From NCBI GenBank assembly GCA_002050275.1, contig MWTB01000013.1:1-52774 (forward strand): DNA of 52,774 bases, in the 5' to 3' direction. The notes beneath the pieces are model-generated. The model had not been told where the DNA came from. It did not search any database and saw only the letters and a list, made by a program, of their open reading frames with translations. This stretch comes from Anaerolineae bacterium UTCFX1. Lineage in GTDB: Bacteria > Chloroflexota > Anaerolineae > Anaerolineales > Villigracilaceae. Positions 23,448 through 31,316 of this stretch are shown piece by piece; the stretch's first letter is position 1; each line of letters begins with the position of its first letter. The position numbers and the translations under genes were made by a program.

Positions 23448-25559
23448 TCATTTTCTCGGCGTCGTGAGTACGTTGACGATCGCCGCCTTCTCGTCGGGGT
23501 ACGAGATGCGTGGATGATGCGTGCCGCGCAGAATGTTTACGAACGCGTCGGTGACGATGCTGAGGTCGTGCAGAGTAAGTTGGGTGTTGTCGAGTTGCCC
23601 GTGTTTTTGCGCGAATTCGATCGTGGAAAGCACCAATTTGGTAAGCGACGCTTCGTCTTGTGGATGTTCGGCGCGAGCGCGCGCTTCGGTTCCGTCGGCG
23701 AGCATGAGCAGCGCCGTTTCGCGCGAGCGTGGGCGTGGTCCGGGATAGCGAAAGCGCTCAAGGTCCACTTTGGACGCGTCGCCGCCGGCGGCTTCGACAG
23801 CTTGGTTGTATTGATAGCGCGTGATCATCGTGCCGTGATGTTCGAGGATAAAATCGTCAATGCGGCGCGGCAGACGGTGCTGACGCGCCAACGTTATACC
23901 GTCGAGAACGTGCGCGATGATAGTTTCCGCTGTCTCCGCCGGGTCTTTATCTTCATGCGTATTGATCTGTCCTTGCGGTTGGTTCTCGATAAAAAACATG
24001 GGATTCATAGCTTTACCTACGTCATGAAACATTGCGCCGACGCGCGTCAGCAATGCGTCGGCGCCGATCAACTCGGCGGCTTGTTCGGCAAGATTTGCCA
24101 CTTGCAAACTATGCTGATAAGAGCCGGGCGCGTGACGCAGAAAGAACTGTAATAACGGCGAATCGGGACGCGAGATTTCGATCAGTTGCAGGGCGGTGGT
24201 TAAACCGAGCATTTGGGCGAGGAAGTATTGCGAAAGAAGCGCGATGCTCGAAGAAGCAAGTCCGCTGAAGATTGCCGCGCCAGCCAGTTCGAGCAGACCG
24301 GTCACGTCGGTCAATGTGAAGGGGAAGCGAAAAGCAATTAATGCGATAATGCCGGTAATCGCGATCGCCAACCCTGCACGGAAGAACGTCCACACGCGCC
24401 GCGCCGCGCCCAACGCCAGCACGCCGATCAACGAGGAAATTAAGTAATAGGGCAAGAGGTCGAGCATATTGGGCAGCCCGTAGGGCGCAAGAATTGCAAT
24501 TGCCACCGAAAAGACGATGCCGGCTTCCATGTGGAAGAGCGTCGCGATCAGCAGCCCCAGGGCGGGCAATGGAAAGGCATAAGGCACTACGGTTCGCCCC
24601 GGAACGCTTAAACGCGCGGCAATGATAAAGGCGGAAAAAATGAACGCGATAACGATGAGGCTGCGCGCGTCGCGCAAGAATGGCATGCGCCGCCGCGAAA
24701 AGTACAGGTAAATAAACACGGCGACGCCCAGCGTCAGCGCGCCCGCGCCGGCATATCCTTGCCAGGCGTTCTTTGCGCGAATCAAGCGGAATTGTTCAAG
24801 CGCTTCGTATTGCGCTGTCGTGACGATCTGTCCGCGTAAGACGATGATTTGCCCCGCTTTATATTCCACGATGATGGGCGTTACCGCGTCGCGCGCCGAC
24901 TGACGGGCGGCTTCGGTCAATTCGGCGTTATACATACTGTTGGGCGCGATGAACGCGGCGACTAACTCCGTCACAATGGCGGCTTCGCGTTCGTTCATCG
25001 CCAGGCTGACCAGCGGCGGCAAACTGCGCCGGACCGTTTCTGTATCTTCCTCGCGAATGCTTCGCCGCATGACCTGCTCCAGCACGCTTAACGATTCCTG
25101 CTGAACGGCGTCCCAGCGCGAGGCGCCCAGCAGCAGGATTTGCGCGGCAATCTCCGGCTTTAAAGCGATCTCGGTCAGCGCGGCGAGAGCGGTTTCCTTT
25201 TTGGAGCGGGTCGCGGTTTCATCGTCGCGCACTGCCGCGATAGCCTGTAGCGCGCCGCGTAACAATTCGATCTGTTGACGCGCGGTTGCCGGGTTGGGTG
25301 CGGCGTAGACCGGCGCGACAGCCTTCTCTGCGGCGGCGCGGGCGTCTTCCGTGCGGATTTTGCTCTCATATTGCAGCGCACGCGGAGCCTGAAAATCTTC
25401 AGGCGACACGTCGCCGGCTTGTAAGGTCGTCGTTGTTGGGTTTAATAAGTCTGGAAGAGTCAACGCCGCGTACGAGATCGCGCTGACGATAAAGAGTAGA
25501 ATGGCTTGCAATACCCGAATACGGGAGGAGGTCGGTCGGTACGGCGAGTTAGTTCCCAT
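23448..25559 (-). CDS. pgpH: PgpH-type 7TM-HD cyclic-di-AMP phosphodiesterase
   Basis: A 703-residue protein. It has an N-terminal anchor (about residues 14-35), an extracytoplasmic 7TMR-HDED domain (about 40-270), seven membrane helices (about 275-465), and a cytoplasmic HD domain (about 475-680). HD residues are visible in SYQHSLQVANLAEQAAELIGAD, FHDVGK and a downstream EHHGT. PgpH proteins hydrolyse cyclic di-AMP to pApA, controlling osmolyte and cell-wall homeostasis. A weak TATCAA box lies six bases before the ATG, but the gene probably also belongs to the transcript from yqeY. It precedes ybeY and dgkA. Confidence 0.93.
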   Translation of the reverse strand: MGTNSPYRPTSSRIRVLQAILLFIVSAISYAALTLPDLLNPTTTTLQAGDVSPEDFQAPRALQYESKIRTEDARAAAEKAVAPVYAAPNPATARQQIELLRGALQAIAAVRDDETATRSKKETALAALTEIALKPEIAAQILLLGASRWDAVQQESLSVLEQVMRRSIREEDTETVRRSLPPLVSLAMNEREAAIVTELVAAFIAPNSMYNAELTEAARQSARDAVTPIIVEYKAGQIIVLRGQIVTTAQYEALEQFRLIRAKNAWQGYAGAGALTLGVAVFIYLYFSRRRMPFLRDARSLIVIAFIFSAFIIAARLSVPGRTVVPYAFPLPALGLLIATLFHMEAGIVFSVAIAILAPYGLPNMLDLLPYYLISSLIGVLALGAARRVWTFFRAGLAIAITGIIALIAFRFPFTLTDVTGLLELAGAAIFSGLASSSIALLSQYFLAQMLGLTTALQLIEISRPDSPLLQFFLRHAPGSYQHSLQVANLAEQAAELIGADALLTRVGAMFHDVGKAMNPMFFIENQPQGQINTHEDKDPAETAETIIAHVLDGITLARQHRLPRRIDDFILEHHGTMITRYQYNQAVEAAGGDASKVDLERFRYPGPRPRSRETALLMLADGTEARARAEHPQDEASLTKLVLSTIEFAQKHGQLDNTQLTLHDLSIVTDAFVNILRGTHHPRISYPDEKAAIVNVLTTPRK

Positions 25560-25625
25560 ATCTACTTGATAACCGTTGATGCGGAGTTGTGCGATTCCGC
25601 ATCGGCATAACGCGCATGATGGGAA

Positions 25626-26078
25626 TCATTGCTTCGGTTGAAGCGCTTCTCTCACTGCCGCGCTGATCTTATCGTTGGCGGCGCGCCCCGCCGCTTTCGC
25701 CATAACGATCTTCATCACTTTGCCCATGTCGCTAAAGCCCGTTGCGCCGCTTTCTATAACGGCGGATTGCGCGAGCGCGAGCAGTTCTTCGGCGGGCATG
25801 GCTTGCGGGAGGAAGGCTTCAAGAATTCTGATCTCGGCTTCGTTGGCTTCCACGAGGTCTGAACGTTGCGCGGTTTTCGCTTCTTCAATGGCTTCGCGGC
25901 GATTCTTAACCTCCTTTTGAATCAAATTCATCACCGCCGCATCGTCGAGTTCGATGCGTTTATCCACTTCGACTTGCTTCACGGCGGCGAGAACCATGCG
26001 CACGGTGCGCTTGCGCGTTTCATCTCCGCTTTTTAGCGCTTCTTTGGCAGATTCGTTTAGTTGTGTTTTAAGCGTCAT
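25626..26078 (-). CDS. yqeY: GatB/YqeY domain protein
   Basis: A 150-residue protein of the YqeY family. The typical start MTLKTQLNESAKEALKSGDE is followed by LAAVKQVEVDK, YqeY-like EAKTAQRSDLVEANEAEIRILEAFLPQ and a C-terminal GFSDMGKVMKIVMAKAAGRA. The domain is shared with the tRNA-binding tail of GatB, hence a suggested role with tRNA. It is the first gene of the yqeY-pgpH-ybeY-dgkA series. TATAAT (minus strand, 26086-26091) ends seven bases before the ATG. Confidence 0.94.
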   Translation of the reverse strand: MTLKTQLNESAKEALKSGDETRKRTVRMVLAAVKQVEVDKRIELDDAAVMNLIQKEVKNRREAIEEAKTAQRSDLVEANEAEIRILEAFLPQAMPAEELLALAQSAVIESGATGFSDMGKVMKIVMAKAAGRAANDKISAAVREALQPKQ

Positions 26079-26085
26079 GGGAGAG

Positions 26086-26091
26086 ATTATA
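26086..26091 (-). promoter_or_regulatory. -10 box of yqeY operon
   Basis: TATAAT on the minus strand, seven bases before the yqeY ATG (26078), in a 32-base intergenic gap. A leaderless or nearly leaderless start is predicted. Confidence 0.6.
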
Positions 26092-26110
26092 ACGTGAAAT
26101 GAGGCTTATC

Positions 26111-26737
26111 TTATGTCCCCGCGAATAGCGCGATCAATTCTCGCGACAATCCTGCCATTGTTTTCTGATATTCGATGCGCGTGCGTTTAATTGCGGCGCG
26201 CATGGCGTAATCGAATTTGTATCCCTGCTCTGGCGCGTCGAGATTCATCCACGCGTGTGAATCGCGCGGCAGGAAGCGAAGAACGCGAGGGCGAATTCTG
26301 CGCACAAAATATAGCAGTTCGAATGGATTGTACGTCCTGCCGGAACGCAGGTCGGGGCTGTGAATCAAATCGAGGTCAAGCGGGTCAATGTCATCGGGCG
26401 ACGGAAGCGCGGCGCCGTTGAAGCGTTCCAGCCAGAGGGTAACGTAGTTTGAATGAGCGTAGAAATCTTGCTCGGTGTGAGTCATCCGTCCGAACGCCTG
26501 CCAGGCGGAAACGACGTTTTGCGTTTGAAGCGCAGCGATCGTTAGCGCGCGTTGTTCTTCGATGTAAGCGTACGTTTTGGCGAAGGCGTTGTTGTCGAAG
26601 TGAAATTCGTCGTGACCGAATTGTCCAGCCAGGCGGTCTTGGTTGATATTGGCTTTGGTCATCGTTCCCAGCGCGCGCGGGCTGAGCGAGTCGCTGAGCG
26701 CCTCAAACATGATCTCAATGTGGTATTCGGTGAGCAT
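26111..26737 (-). CDS. Zinc-dependent phospholipase C-like protein
   Basis: A 208-residue all-helical protein. HDEFHFDN (about residues 41-48) and AFGRMTHTEQDFYAHSNYVTLW (about 86-107) match the histidine/aspartate pattern of zinc-dependent phospholipase C and fungal HET-C-like proteins. The HxxxDFYxHSNY motif is the strongest clue. No signal peptide is seen, so a cytoplasmic role is possible. It has no Shine-Dalgarno; TATAAT is six bases before the ATG, mirrored by an identical box for the divergent adenosyltransferase gene. Enzymatic substrate is unknown. Confidence 0.7.
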   Translation of the reverse strand: MLTEYHIEIMFEALSDSLSPRALGTMTKANINQDRLAGQFGHDEFHFDNNAFAKTYAYIEEQRALTIAALQTQNVVSAWQAFGRMTHTEQDFYAHSNYVTLWLERFNGAALPSPDDIDPLDLDLIHSPDLRSGRTYNPFELLYFVRRIRPRVLRFLPRDSHAWMNLDAPEQGYKFDYAMRAAIKRTRIEYQKTMAGLSRELIALFAGT

Positions 26738-26743
26738 GGTCTA

Positions 26744-26749
26744 ATTATA
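26744..26749 (-). promoter_or_regulatory. -10 box of phospholipase-like gene (leaderless)
   Basis: TATAAT on the minus strand ends six bases before the ATG at 26737. It forms half of a tightly interlocked divergent promoter pair. Confidence 0.7.
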
Positions 26750-26755
26750 AACGGT

Positions 26756-26761
26756 TATAAT
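26756..26761 (+). promoter_or_regulatory. -10 box of cobalamin adenosyltransferase gene (leaderless)
   Basis: TATAAT ends six bases before the ATG at 26768 and is only six bases from the opposing -10 box. Both genes start within a 30-base gap. Confidence 0.7.
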
Positions 26762-26767
26762 GCCGTC

Positions 26768-27310
26768 ATGAAATTTTACACAACGAAAGGCGACGACGGC
26801 ACAACCGGCTTGCTCGGCAAGGGGCGCGTATCGAAGTATCATGCGCGCATTGAAGCGATTGGTGCGCTCGACGAGTCGACCGCCGCGATGGGATTGGCGC
26901 GCGCGCAATGTTTAGACGCTCGCTCTGCGCCGATCATTCTCGAGGCGCAGCGCGATCTATATAAATTGATGGCGGAAGTGGCGGCAACGCCCGAAAACGA
27001 AGAGAAATTCCGCTCGATAGACGCGGCGCGCGTGACGTGGCTCGAAGAACAGACCGACGCGCTGAGCGAGATCGTTCAGATGCCGAAGGAGTTTATTCTG
27101 CCGGGCGATTCGCCGGCGAGCGCGGCGCTCTCATTGGCGCGCACGATCGTCCGCCGCGCCGAACGCCGTGTAGTGGAGTTGCACGATGCGGGAGAAGTGG
27201 CGAACCTTGAACTGCAACGGTATTTAAACCGGCTGTCGTCGCTCTGCTTTGTATTGGAACTGTTGGAAAACGAAGCGGCGGGGCGCCAAACTACTCTAGC
27301 GAAGCGCTAA
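26768..27310 (+). CDS. Cob(I)alamin adenosyltransferase, PduO/MMAB type
   Basis: A 180-residue protein. KFYTTKGDDGTTGLLGKGR (residues 2-20) is the ATP-binding N-terminal motif, and ARTIVRRAERRVVEL with YLNRLSSLCFVLEL are the conserved C-terminal helices of PduO-type enzymes. It makes adenosylcobalamin from cob(I)alamin and ATP, serving enzymes such as methylmalonyl-CoA mutase. The ATG at 26768 fits the motif start; a much longer upstream frame overlaps the divergent gene and includes the promoter. A terminator follows. Confidence 0.94.
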   Translation: MKFYTTKGDDGTTGLLGKGRVSKYHARIEAIGALDESTAAMGLARAQCLDARSAPIILEAQRDLYKLMAEVAATPENEEKFRSIDAARVTWLEEQTDALSEIVQMPKEFILPGDSPASAALSLARTIVRRAERRVVELHDAGEVANLELQRYLNRLSSLCFVLELLENEAAGRQTTLAKR

Positions 27311-27334
27311 GTTTTTTTATGAATAAGCGTATAA

Positions 27335-27367
27335 ACCGCGCTGTGTGAAAGCGCCGCGCGGTGTTTT
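27335..27367 (+). terminator. Intrinsic terminator after the adenosyltransferase gene
   Basis: Arms ACCGCGC (27335-27341) and GCGCGGT (27356-27362) are followed by GTTTTG. The T-tract is short, so efficiency is uncertain. Confidence 0.55.
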
Positions 27368-27393
27368 GCGCAATATTGACTCTTTGGAGCGCC

Positions 27394-28092
27394 ATGACCG
27401 GCACTTTTCTCAACATTGCAACTGTTCTCGTCGGCGGCGCAATAGGGCTGGCGTTCGGAGCGCGGATACCTGAAAAACTGAAAGAGACAGTTATCGCCGG
27501 CATGGGTCTTTTCACCGCCGCAATGGGGTTGCAAATGTTTTTAGAAACGAAGAATTCGCTAATCGTGCTGGGCGCGTTGCTGGTGGGAACGCTGTTTGGC
27601 GAATGGATTCGCATCGAAGACGGTTTGCAAAATTTGGGGAAGTTTCTTGAACGGCAATTTTCCAGAGGGAGAGACGGCGATTCAAATAAATTTGTACGCG
27701 GATTTCTGACCGCATCGCTGTTGTTTTGCGTGGGTCCCATGACGATCCTCGGTTCGATTCAAGATGGGTTGACCGGCGACTACAATTTATTGGCGGTTAA
27801 ATCTGTGCTGGATGGATTCGCAGCGATGGCGTTTGCGTCTACGTTGGGAGTCGGCGTGTTATTTTCGGCGATCGTTGTGCTTGTCTTTCAGGGCGGAATC
27901 AGTTTGTTCGCGGCTCAGTTGGACGCGATTGCGACTCCCTTGATGATGAACGAGCTTGTCGCTACGGGCGGCGTGATCCTGCTTGGGCTGGCGATCAGCA
28001 GCCTGTTAGAGATCAAGAAGATCCGCGTGGGAAATATGTTGCCGGCTTTATTTTTCGCTCCGTTGATCGTATGGATCGTGTCGCTGTTCTGA
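27394..28092 (+). CDS. DUF554 membrane protein
   Basis: A 232-residue polytopic membrane protein with about six hydrophobic segments and the DUF554 (YdfK/YqgA-like) pattern. It has a TVLVGGAIGLAFG N-terminus, LGALLVGTLFGEWIRIEDGLQNLG, and a central FVRGFLTASLLFCVGPMTILGSIQDGL. Function is unknown; a transport role has been suggested. GGAG lies six bases before the ATG. The frame extended to 27361 crosses the preceding terminator and was not used. It converges on the EamA gene, separated by two bases. Confidence 0.88.
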   Translation: MTGTFLNIATVLVGGAIGLAFGARIPEKLKETVIAGMGLFTAAMGLQMFLETKNSLIVLGALLVGTLFGEWIRIEDGLQNLGKFLERQFSRGRDGDSNKFVRGFLTASLLFCVGPMTILGSIQDGLTGDYNLLAVKSVLDGFAAMAFASTLGVGVLFSAIVVLVFQGGISLFAAQLDAIATPLMMNELVATGGVILLGLAISSLLEIKKIRVGNMLPALFFAPLIVWIVSLF

Positions 28093-28094
28093 CG

Positions 28095-28949
28095 CTATCC
28101 GTAGAGCGCGATCGTTAAAACCCCCGCAAAAATAACGAACGCGCCGAAGACGCGCATTTTTCCTAATCGTTCGTTCAACAGTCGCCAGCCAACCAGCGCG
28201 CCGAAGACCACGCTGATCTCTCTTACGGCACCGGCGTAACTCAGCGGCGAGATCGAATAGGCGAAGACTGCCATTAAGTAGGCAAGCACGCCCAATAAAC
28301 CCGCCAACGGAATTTGGACGCGCTGTTCGAGCAGCACGCGTCGAATGCGAGTCCACTCATATCGTCGAAAAACAAACGGGAGAAGCGCGAAAGGAACTAG
28401 CGCGAACATCGTCATGACATACGAGACGGCATGTCCATGTTTTACAGCAGAACCGTCAATTGTCGAGTAGATAGAGATCAGAAAGGCGATGAAGAACGCT
28501 ATCGCGACCCCGCGCATGTGAACGCGAGACGTTTGCGCCTGCATCAACGCGTTGGCGCCGATGATGATTAATCCTCCGATGATCAACGCTACCCCGAACC
28601 CGCCGCCGCTGGTCAAACGTTCGTGCAGGAATAGAAACGACCAGAGCGCGATGAACGCCGGTGCCGCGCCGCGCGCGATGGGATAGACGAGCGAAAAGTC
28701 GTTATCGCGATAAGCGTAGGACAGGGCGCTAAAGTACGCTGCTTCTACGCATACGCTGGCAATCGCATATCCCCACATCTCACGCGGCGGCAAGCCTGTG
28801 AAGAAAAGCGCAATGAGCGCGCACGCGCCTCCAAACACGACCATCCAGAAAGTGACGATATATCTATCTTCGGCTCGTTTAATAAGAAAATTCCAAGCGG
28901 TGTGAAAGACCGCGCTGACCAATAGGATGGAAATAGCGAAAAGCGACAT
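28095..28949 (-). CDS. EamA/DMT-superfamily transporter
   Basis: A 284-residue protein with ten predicted membrane helices formed by two five-helix EamA repeats (about residues 1-135 and 150-284). Repeat-type motifs include FHTAWNFLIKR, SLVYPIARGAAPAFIALWSFLFLHERL and its C-terminal echo REISVVFGALVGWRLLNERLGKMRV. It probably exports or imports a small metabolite; substrate unknown. A second EamA-type protein is encoded at 42407. No Shine-Dalgarno is obvious. It converges on DUF554. Confidence 0.87.
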   Translation of the reverse strand: MSLFAISILLVSAVFHTAWNFLIKRAEDRYIVTFWMVVFGGACALIALFFTGLPPREMWGYAIASVCVEAAYFSALSYAYRDNDFSLVYPIARGAAPAFIALWSFLFLHERLTSGGGFGVALIIGGLIIIGANALMQAQTSRVHMRGVAIAFFIAFLISIYSTIDGSAVKHGHAVSYVMTMFALVPFALLPFVFRRYEWTRIRRVLLEQRVQIPLAGLLGVLAYLMAVFAYSISPLSYAGAVREISVVFGALVGWRLLNERLGKMRVFGAFVIFAGVLTIALYG

Positions 28950-29046
28950 AATAGGAAGAATGTACCATAAAAACTAGGTTGATTTTTATTGCATTCCGTC
29001 TATTTTATACTTATACTTGACGCATATCTAATCTTTGGAGGATGAG

Positions 29047-29850
29047 ATGAAGTCGTTTAAACCCCTGTTTTTCCTAGTTGCGTTCATTTTGATCGTAGGG
29101 TTGGCTTGTATCAATTCTGGCGTAACGCCTGAGCCGGTTCAGCCGACCAGCCCGCCGCCCGTTCAACAGCCGACCGACGCGCCGCAACAGCCGGCAACTG
29201 AAGAGCCGCAGCCGCCGGTTGAGCCGCAACAACCAACTGAAGAGCCGCAACAGCCAGCCGGTCAGAAATTCTTTACAGAAGAATTCGATTCCCCGCTTTC
29301 CAGCGACTGGACGCTCTTCACAGTCACCGGATCTGATTCGACGGATCCCGAGAAATTCACCATGGACGTCAAAAACGGAAAGTTGATTTGGAAATTTGAC
29401 GATAAGCAGTTGTACGAATATCTGTTTTATACCGCTCACGAATATGACGATGTGACCGTTGAGGCGCGCGTGGATAACCGCGGTAAGAACAACAATAACG
29501 TGAGCTTAATCTGCCGCTATGACCCCGATACAGGTTGGTACGAATTCAACATTGCCAACAATGGATTGTACGACATTTTATACGCTGAAGTTCAAAAGGA
29601 CGGCGATATTAACTACAGCACAATTACCAACGGCGGCTCTAACGCCATTAAGGCCGGCAAAGAAATCAATGAATATTCTATTACCTGTAAAGGCACTAAA
29701 CTATCTCTGCACATCAATGGCAAGGAGACGAACAGCATCACAGAGAAGAAATATGCCTTGCGCAGCGGCGGCATAGGCGTATCGGTTTCCGCGTTCAACG
29801 TGTTGCCGATCGAAGTCGAAATGGACTGGATTAAAATTCTCGAGCCGTAA
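29047..29850 (+). CDS. Lipoprotein with Pro/Gln/Glu linker and LamG/DUF1080-like domain
   Basis: A 267-residue exported protein. The signal MKSFKPLFFLVAFILIVGLAC gives lipobox Cys21. Residues about 28-72 are a repetitive PQQP/EEPQQP linker that would hold the domain away from the membrane. The C-terminal ~190 residues form a concanavalin-like beta domain (FFTEEFDSPLSSDWTLF, LSLHINGKETNSI, GGIGVSVSAF) of the kind found in glycan-binding or DUF1080 proteins. TTGGAGGAT upstream gives a strong Shine-Dalgarno nine bases before the ATG; a TTG start 12 bases earlier overlaps it and is rejected. A terminator follows. Ligand unknown. Confidence 0.82.
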   Translation: MKSFKPLFFLVAFILIVGLACINSGVTPEPVQPTSPPPVQQPTDAPQQPATEEPQPPVEPQQPTEEPQQPAGQKFFTEEFDSPLSSDWTLFTVTGSDSTDPEKFTMDVKNGKLIWKFDDKQLYEYLFYTAHEYDDVTVEARVDNRGKNNNNVSLICRYDPDTGWYEFNIANNGLYDILYAEVQKDGDINYSTITNGGSNAIKAGKEINEYSITCKGTKLSLHINGKETNSITEKKYALRSGGIGVSVSAFNVLPIEVEMDWIKILEP

Positions 29851-29867
29851 ACAAATGCAACAAAAAA

Positions 29868-29896
29868 CTCCGAGTTCTGCAAGAACTCGGAGTTTT
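29868..29896 (+). terminator. Intrinsic terminator after the lipoprotein gene
   Basis: Perfect 11-bp arms CTCCGAGTTCT and AGAACTCGGAG with a three-base loop, followed by TTTT. A preceding A-tract makes it work in both directions, serving also the convergent RibD-type gene. Confidence 0.88.
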
Positions 29897-29935
29897 CGTT
29901 TAATGCAACAGTATCCGCGTGCACATGAGGCTGCA

Positions 29936-30631
29936 TTATCCGCGTTGTTGTTTTACCGAATAGGTCAATAAAACTCCGCCGTCTTCCCACGTCTCCGTGT
30001 TCAGCAGATTTAATGAAATAGCGTCTGCGCTTCTTTCCAGACCTGCGCCCGACGCAAGCGTCGGAGCGGATTGCCCCCCGAAGATCATCGGCGCAACGAA
30101 CGCATGCACTTCATCCACTAACCCGAGTCGCAAAAGTTCAAAGTTTATAATCGCGCCGCCTTCGACCATCAAACGCTTCACGCCGAGTTCGGCGAGCGTG
30201 TTCATCGCTTGCGGTAGGTCTACGCGTTCGCCGGCGTGGACGAACACATCCGCTCCTTGCGAGCGGAGCAGGTCAAGTTGATCTTTAGCGGTTCGGCTCG
30301 TTGTGAATAGTACGACGCGCGAGCCGCCTGCGTGTAAAAATTCGGCGTGCGATTCGACGTTTGCCTCTGAAACTACGCCAACCTTGAGCGGATTTGCCGG
30401 AAGTCCGCGAGCGATGCGCTCGGCGCGCAACGCTTCCGATTTCACCGTCAGTTTTGGGTCTTCGTCGAGCAGTGTGCGACCGCCTACCATCACCGCATCC
30501 GCTTCGGCGCGCAATTGGTTCACGCGCGCCTTATCGCGCGGCGAAGAGATCGCCGAGCCTTTGCGCGCAAAAGTATCTATTTTGCCGTCCAACGTCATTG
30601 CAACATTGATAAAAACAAAAGGACGTTTCAT
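29936..30631 (-). CDS. RibD C-terminal-type pyrimidine reductase
   Basis: A 231-residue stand-alone riboflavin-specific reductase domain. NVAMTLDGKIDTFARKGSAISSP (residues 9-31), ADAVMVGGRTLLDEDPKLTVK and RLMVEGGAIINFELLRLGLVDE are the conserved RibD_C motifs that bind NADPH and the substrate. It would reduce the ribosylamino-pyrimidine phosphate intermediate of riboflavin synthesis. Stand-alone versions occur in archaea and in bacteria with separate deaminases; some belong to dihydrofolate reductase-like paralogues. TATAAT ends six bases before the ATG and no Shine-Dalgarno is present. No other rib gene is in the window. Confidence 0.85.
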   Translation of the reverse strand: MKRPFVFINVAMTLDGKIDTFARKGSAISSPRDKARVNQLRAEADAVMVGGRTLLDEDPKLTVKSEALRAERIARGLPANPLKVGVVSEANVESHAEFLHAGGSRVVLFTTSRTAKDQLDLLRSQGADVFVHAGERVDLPQAMNTLAELGVKRLMVEGGAIINFELLRLGLVDEVHAFVAPMIFGGQSAPTLASGAGLERSADAISLNLLNTETWEDGGVLLTYSVKQQRG

Positions 30632-30637
30632 GCGCTT

Positions 30638-30643
30638 ATTATA
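30638..30643 (-). promoter_or_regulatory. -10 box of RibD-type reductase (leaderless)
   Basis: TATAAT on the minus strand, exactly six bases before the ATG at 30631. Confidence 0.65.
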
Positions 30644-30737
30644 GTAGACCTTGCATACAAGCGCGACGACGCCGAACGGAAGCGCTTATGAAAATTCTAC
30701 TAATCTTCATTGTGTGAGAAAATAAAGGGAAACGCGT

Positions 30738-31280
30738 TTGGCGCATTCTATGGTTATGTTTACAAAAAATTCGCGCAACCGATACGACAAAAAAGATTCG
30801 CTTGAACTTGGGCGTCAGGCGGAGGATCGTTTTGCGCGACTGGCGCTTCAGCATGGGTTCAAAGCGAGTCCGTCTTCCAAACGAGGCAACATAGACGAAC
30901 ATTTCGACTATGAGATCGAGCGCGGCGGCAGAACCTTTCGTGTGGACGTGAAAAGCCTCAAGCGCGTCTCGCGCAGCGATAACGAGACTCAAAGCGAACT
31001 GCTTTGGATCGAGCTGCACGGCGTTCGTAAAGACGATCAAGGTTGGCTGTACGCCGGCCGCGCCGATTTGATCGCATTTGAATTGGCTGAAAGTTTCCGT
31101 ATAGTAGACCGGCTCGAATTGATCGCGCTCGTTGAAAGGCTTGTGAACTTCGAGGCGAGAGTCTCCGTCTCTCACGACGCGCTGTATAAAGTTTATTCGC
31201 GCGCATCTCGCCCCGATCTATTAACAATGATTCGGTCCGACGACTTGCTGCAACTCCGTTGCGCCGAATGGAAGAAATGA
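30738..31280 (+). CDS. Putative PD-(D/E)XK-type nuclease-fold protein
   Basis: A 180-residue soluble protein. Residues about 24-80 resemble a restriction-endonuclease-like core: an N-terminal helix with ELGRQAEDRFARLALQHGF, then GNIDEHFDYEI, then RVDVKSLKRVSR. The spacing of Asp and DVKSxK fits a PD-(D/E)XK active site (Asp, then D-x-K). The remainder is not recognised. No partner methylase or mobile element is adjacent, so a housekeeping repair role is as likely as defence. Possible starts are TTG 30738, ATG 30750 and ATG 30756; AAAGGG upstream favours the first weakly. Confidence 0.6.
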   Translation: MAHSMVMFTKNSRNRYDKKDSLELGRQAEDRFARLALQHGFKASPSSKRGNIDEHFDYEIERGGRTFRVDVKSLKRVSRSDNETQSELLWIELHGVRKDDQGWLYAGRADLIAFELAESFRIVDRLELIALVERLVNFEARVSVSHDALYKVYSRASRPDLLTMIRSDDLLQLRCAEWKK

Positions 31281-31296
31281 CGCGCCAGTTTTGTCG

Positions 31297-31302
31297 TATA
31301 CT
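31297..31302 (+). promoter_or_regulatory. -10 box of GT-B-like gene
   Basis: TATACT lies 14 bases before the ATG at 31317, in the short gap after the nuclease-like gene. A leader of about eight bases without Shine-Dalgarno is predicted. Confidence 0.45.
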
Positions 31303-31316
31303 GTCGCCGCGCCGCT

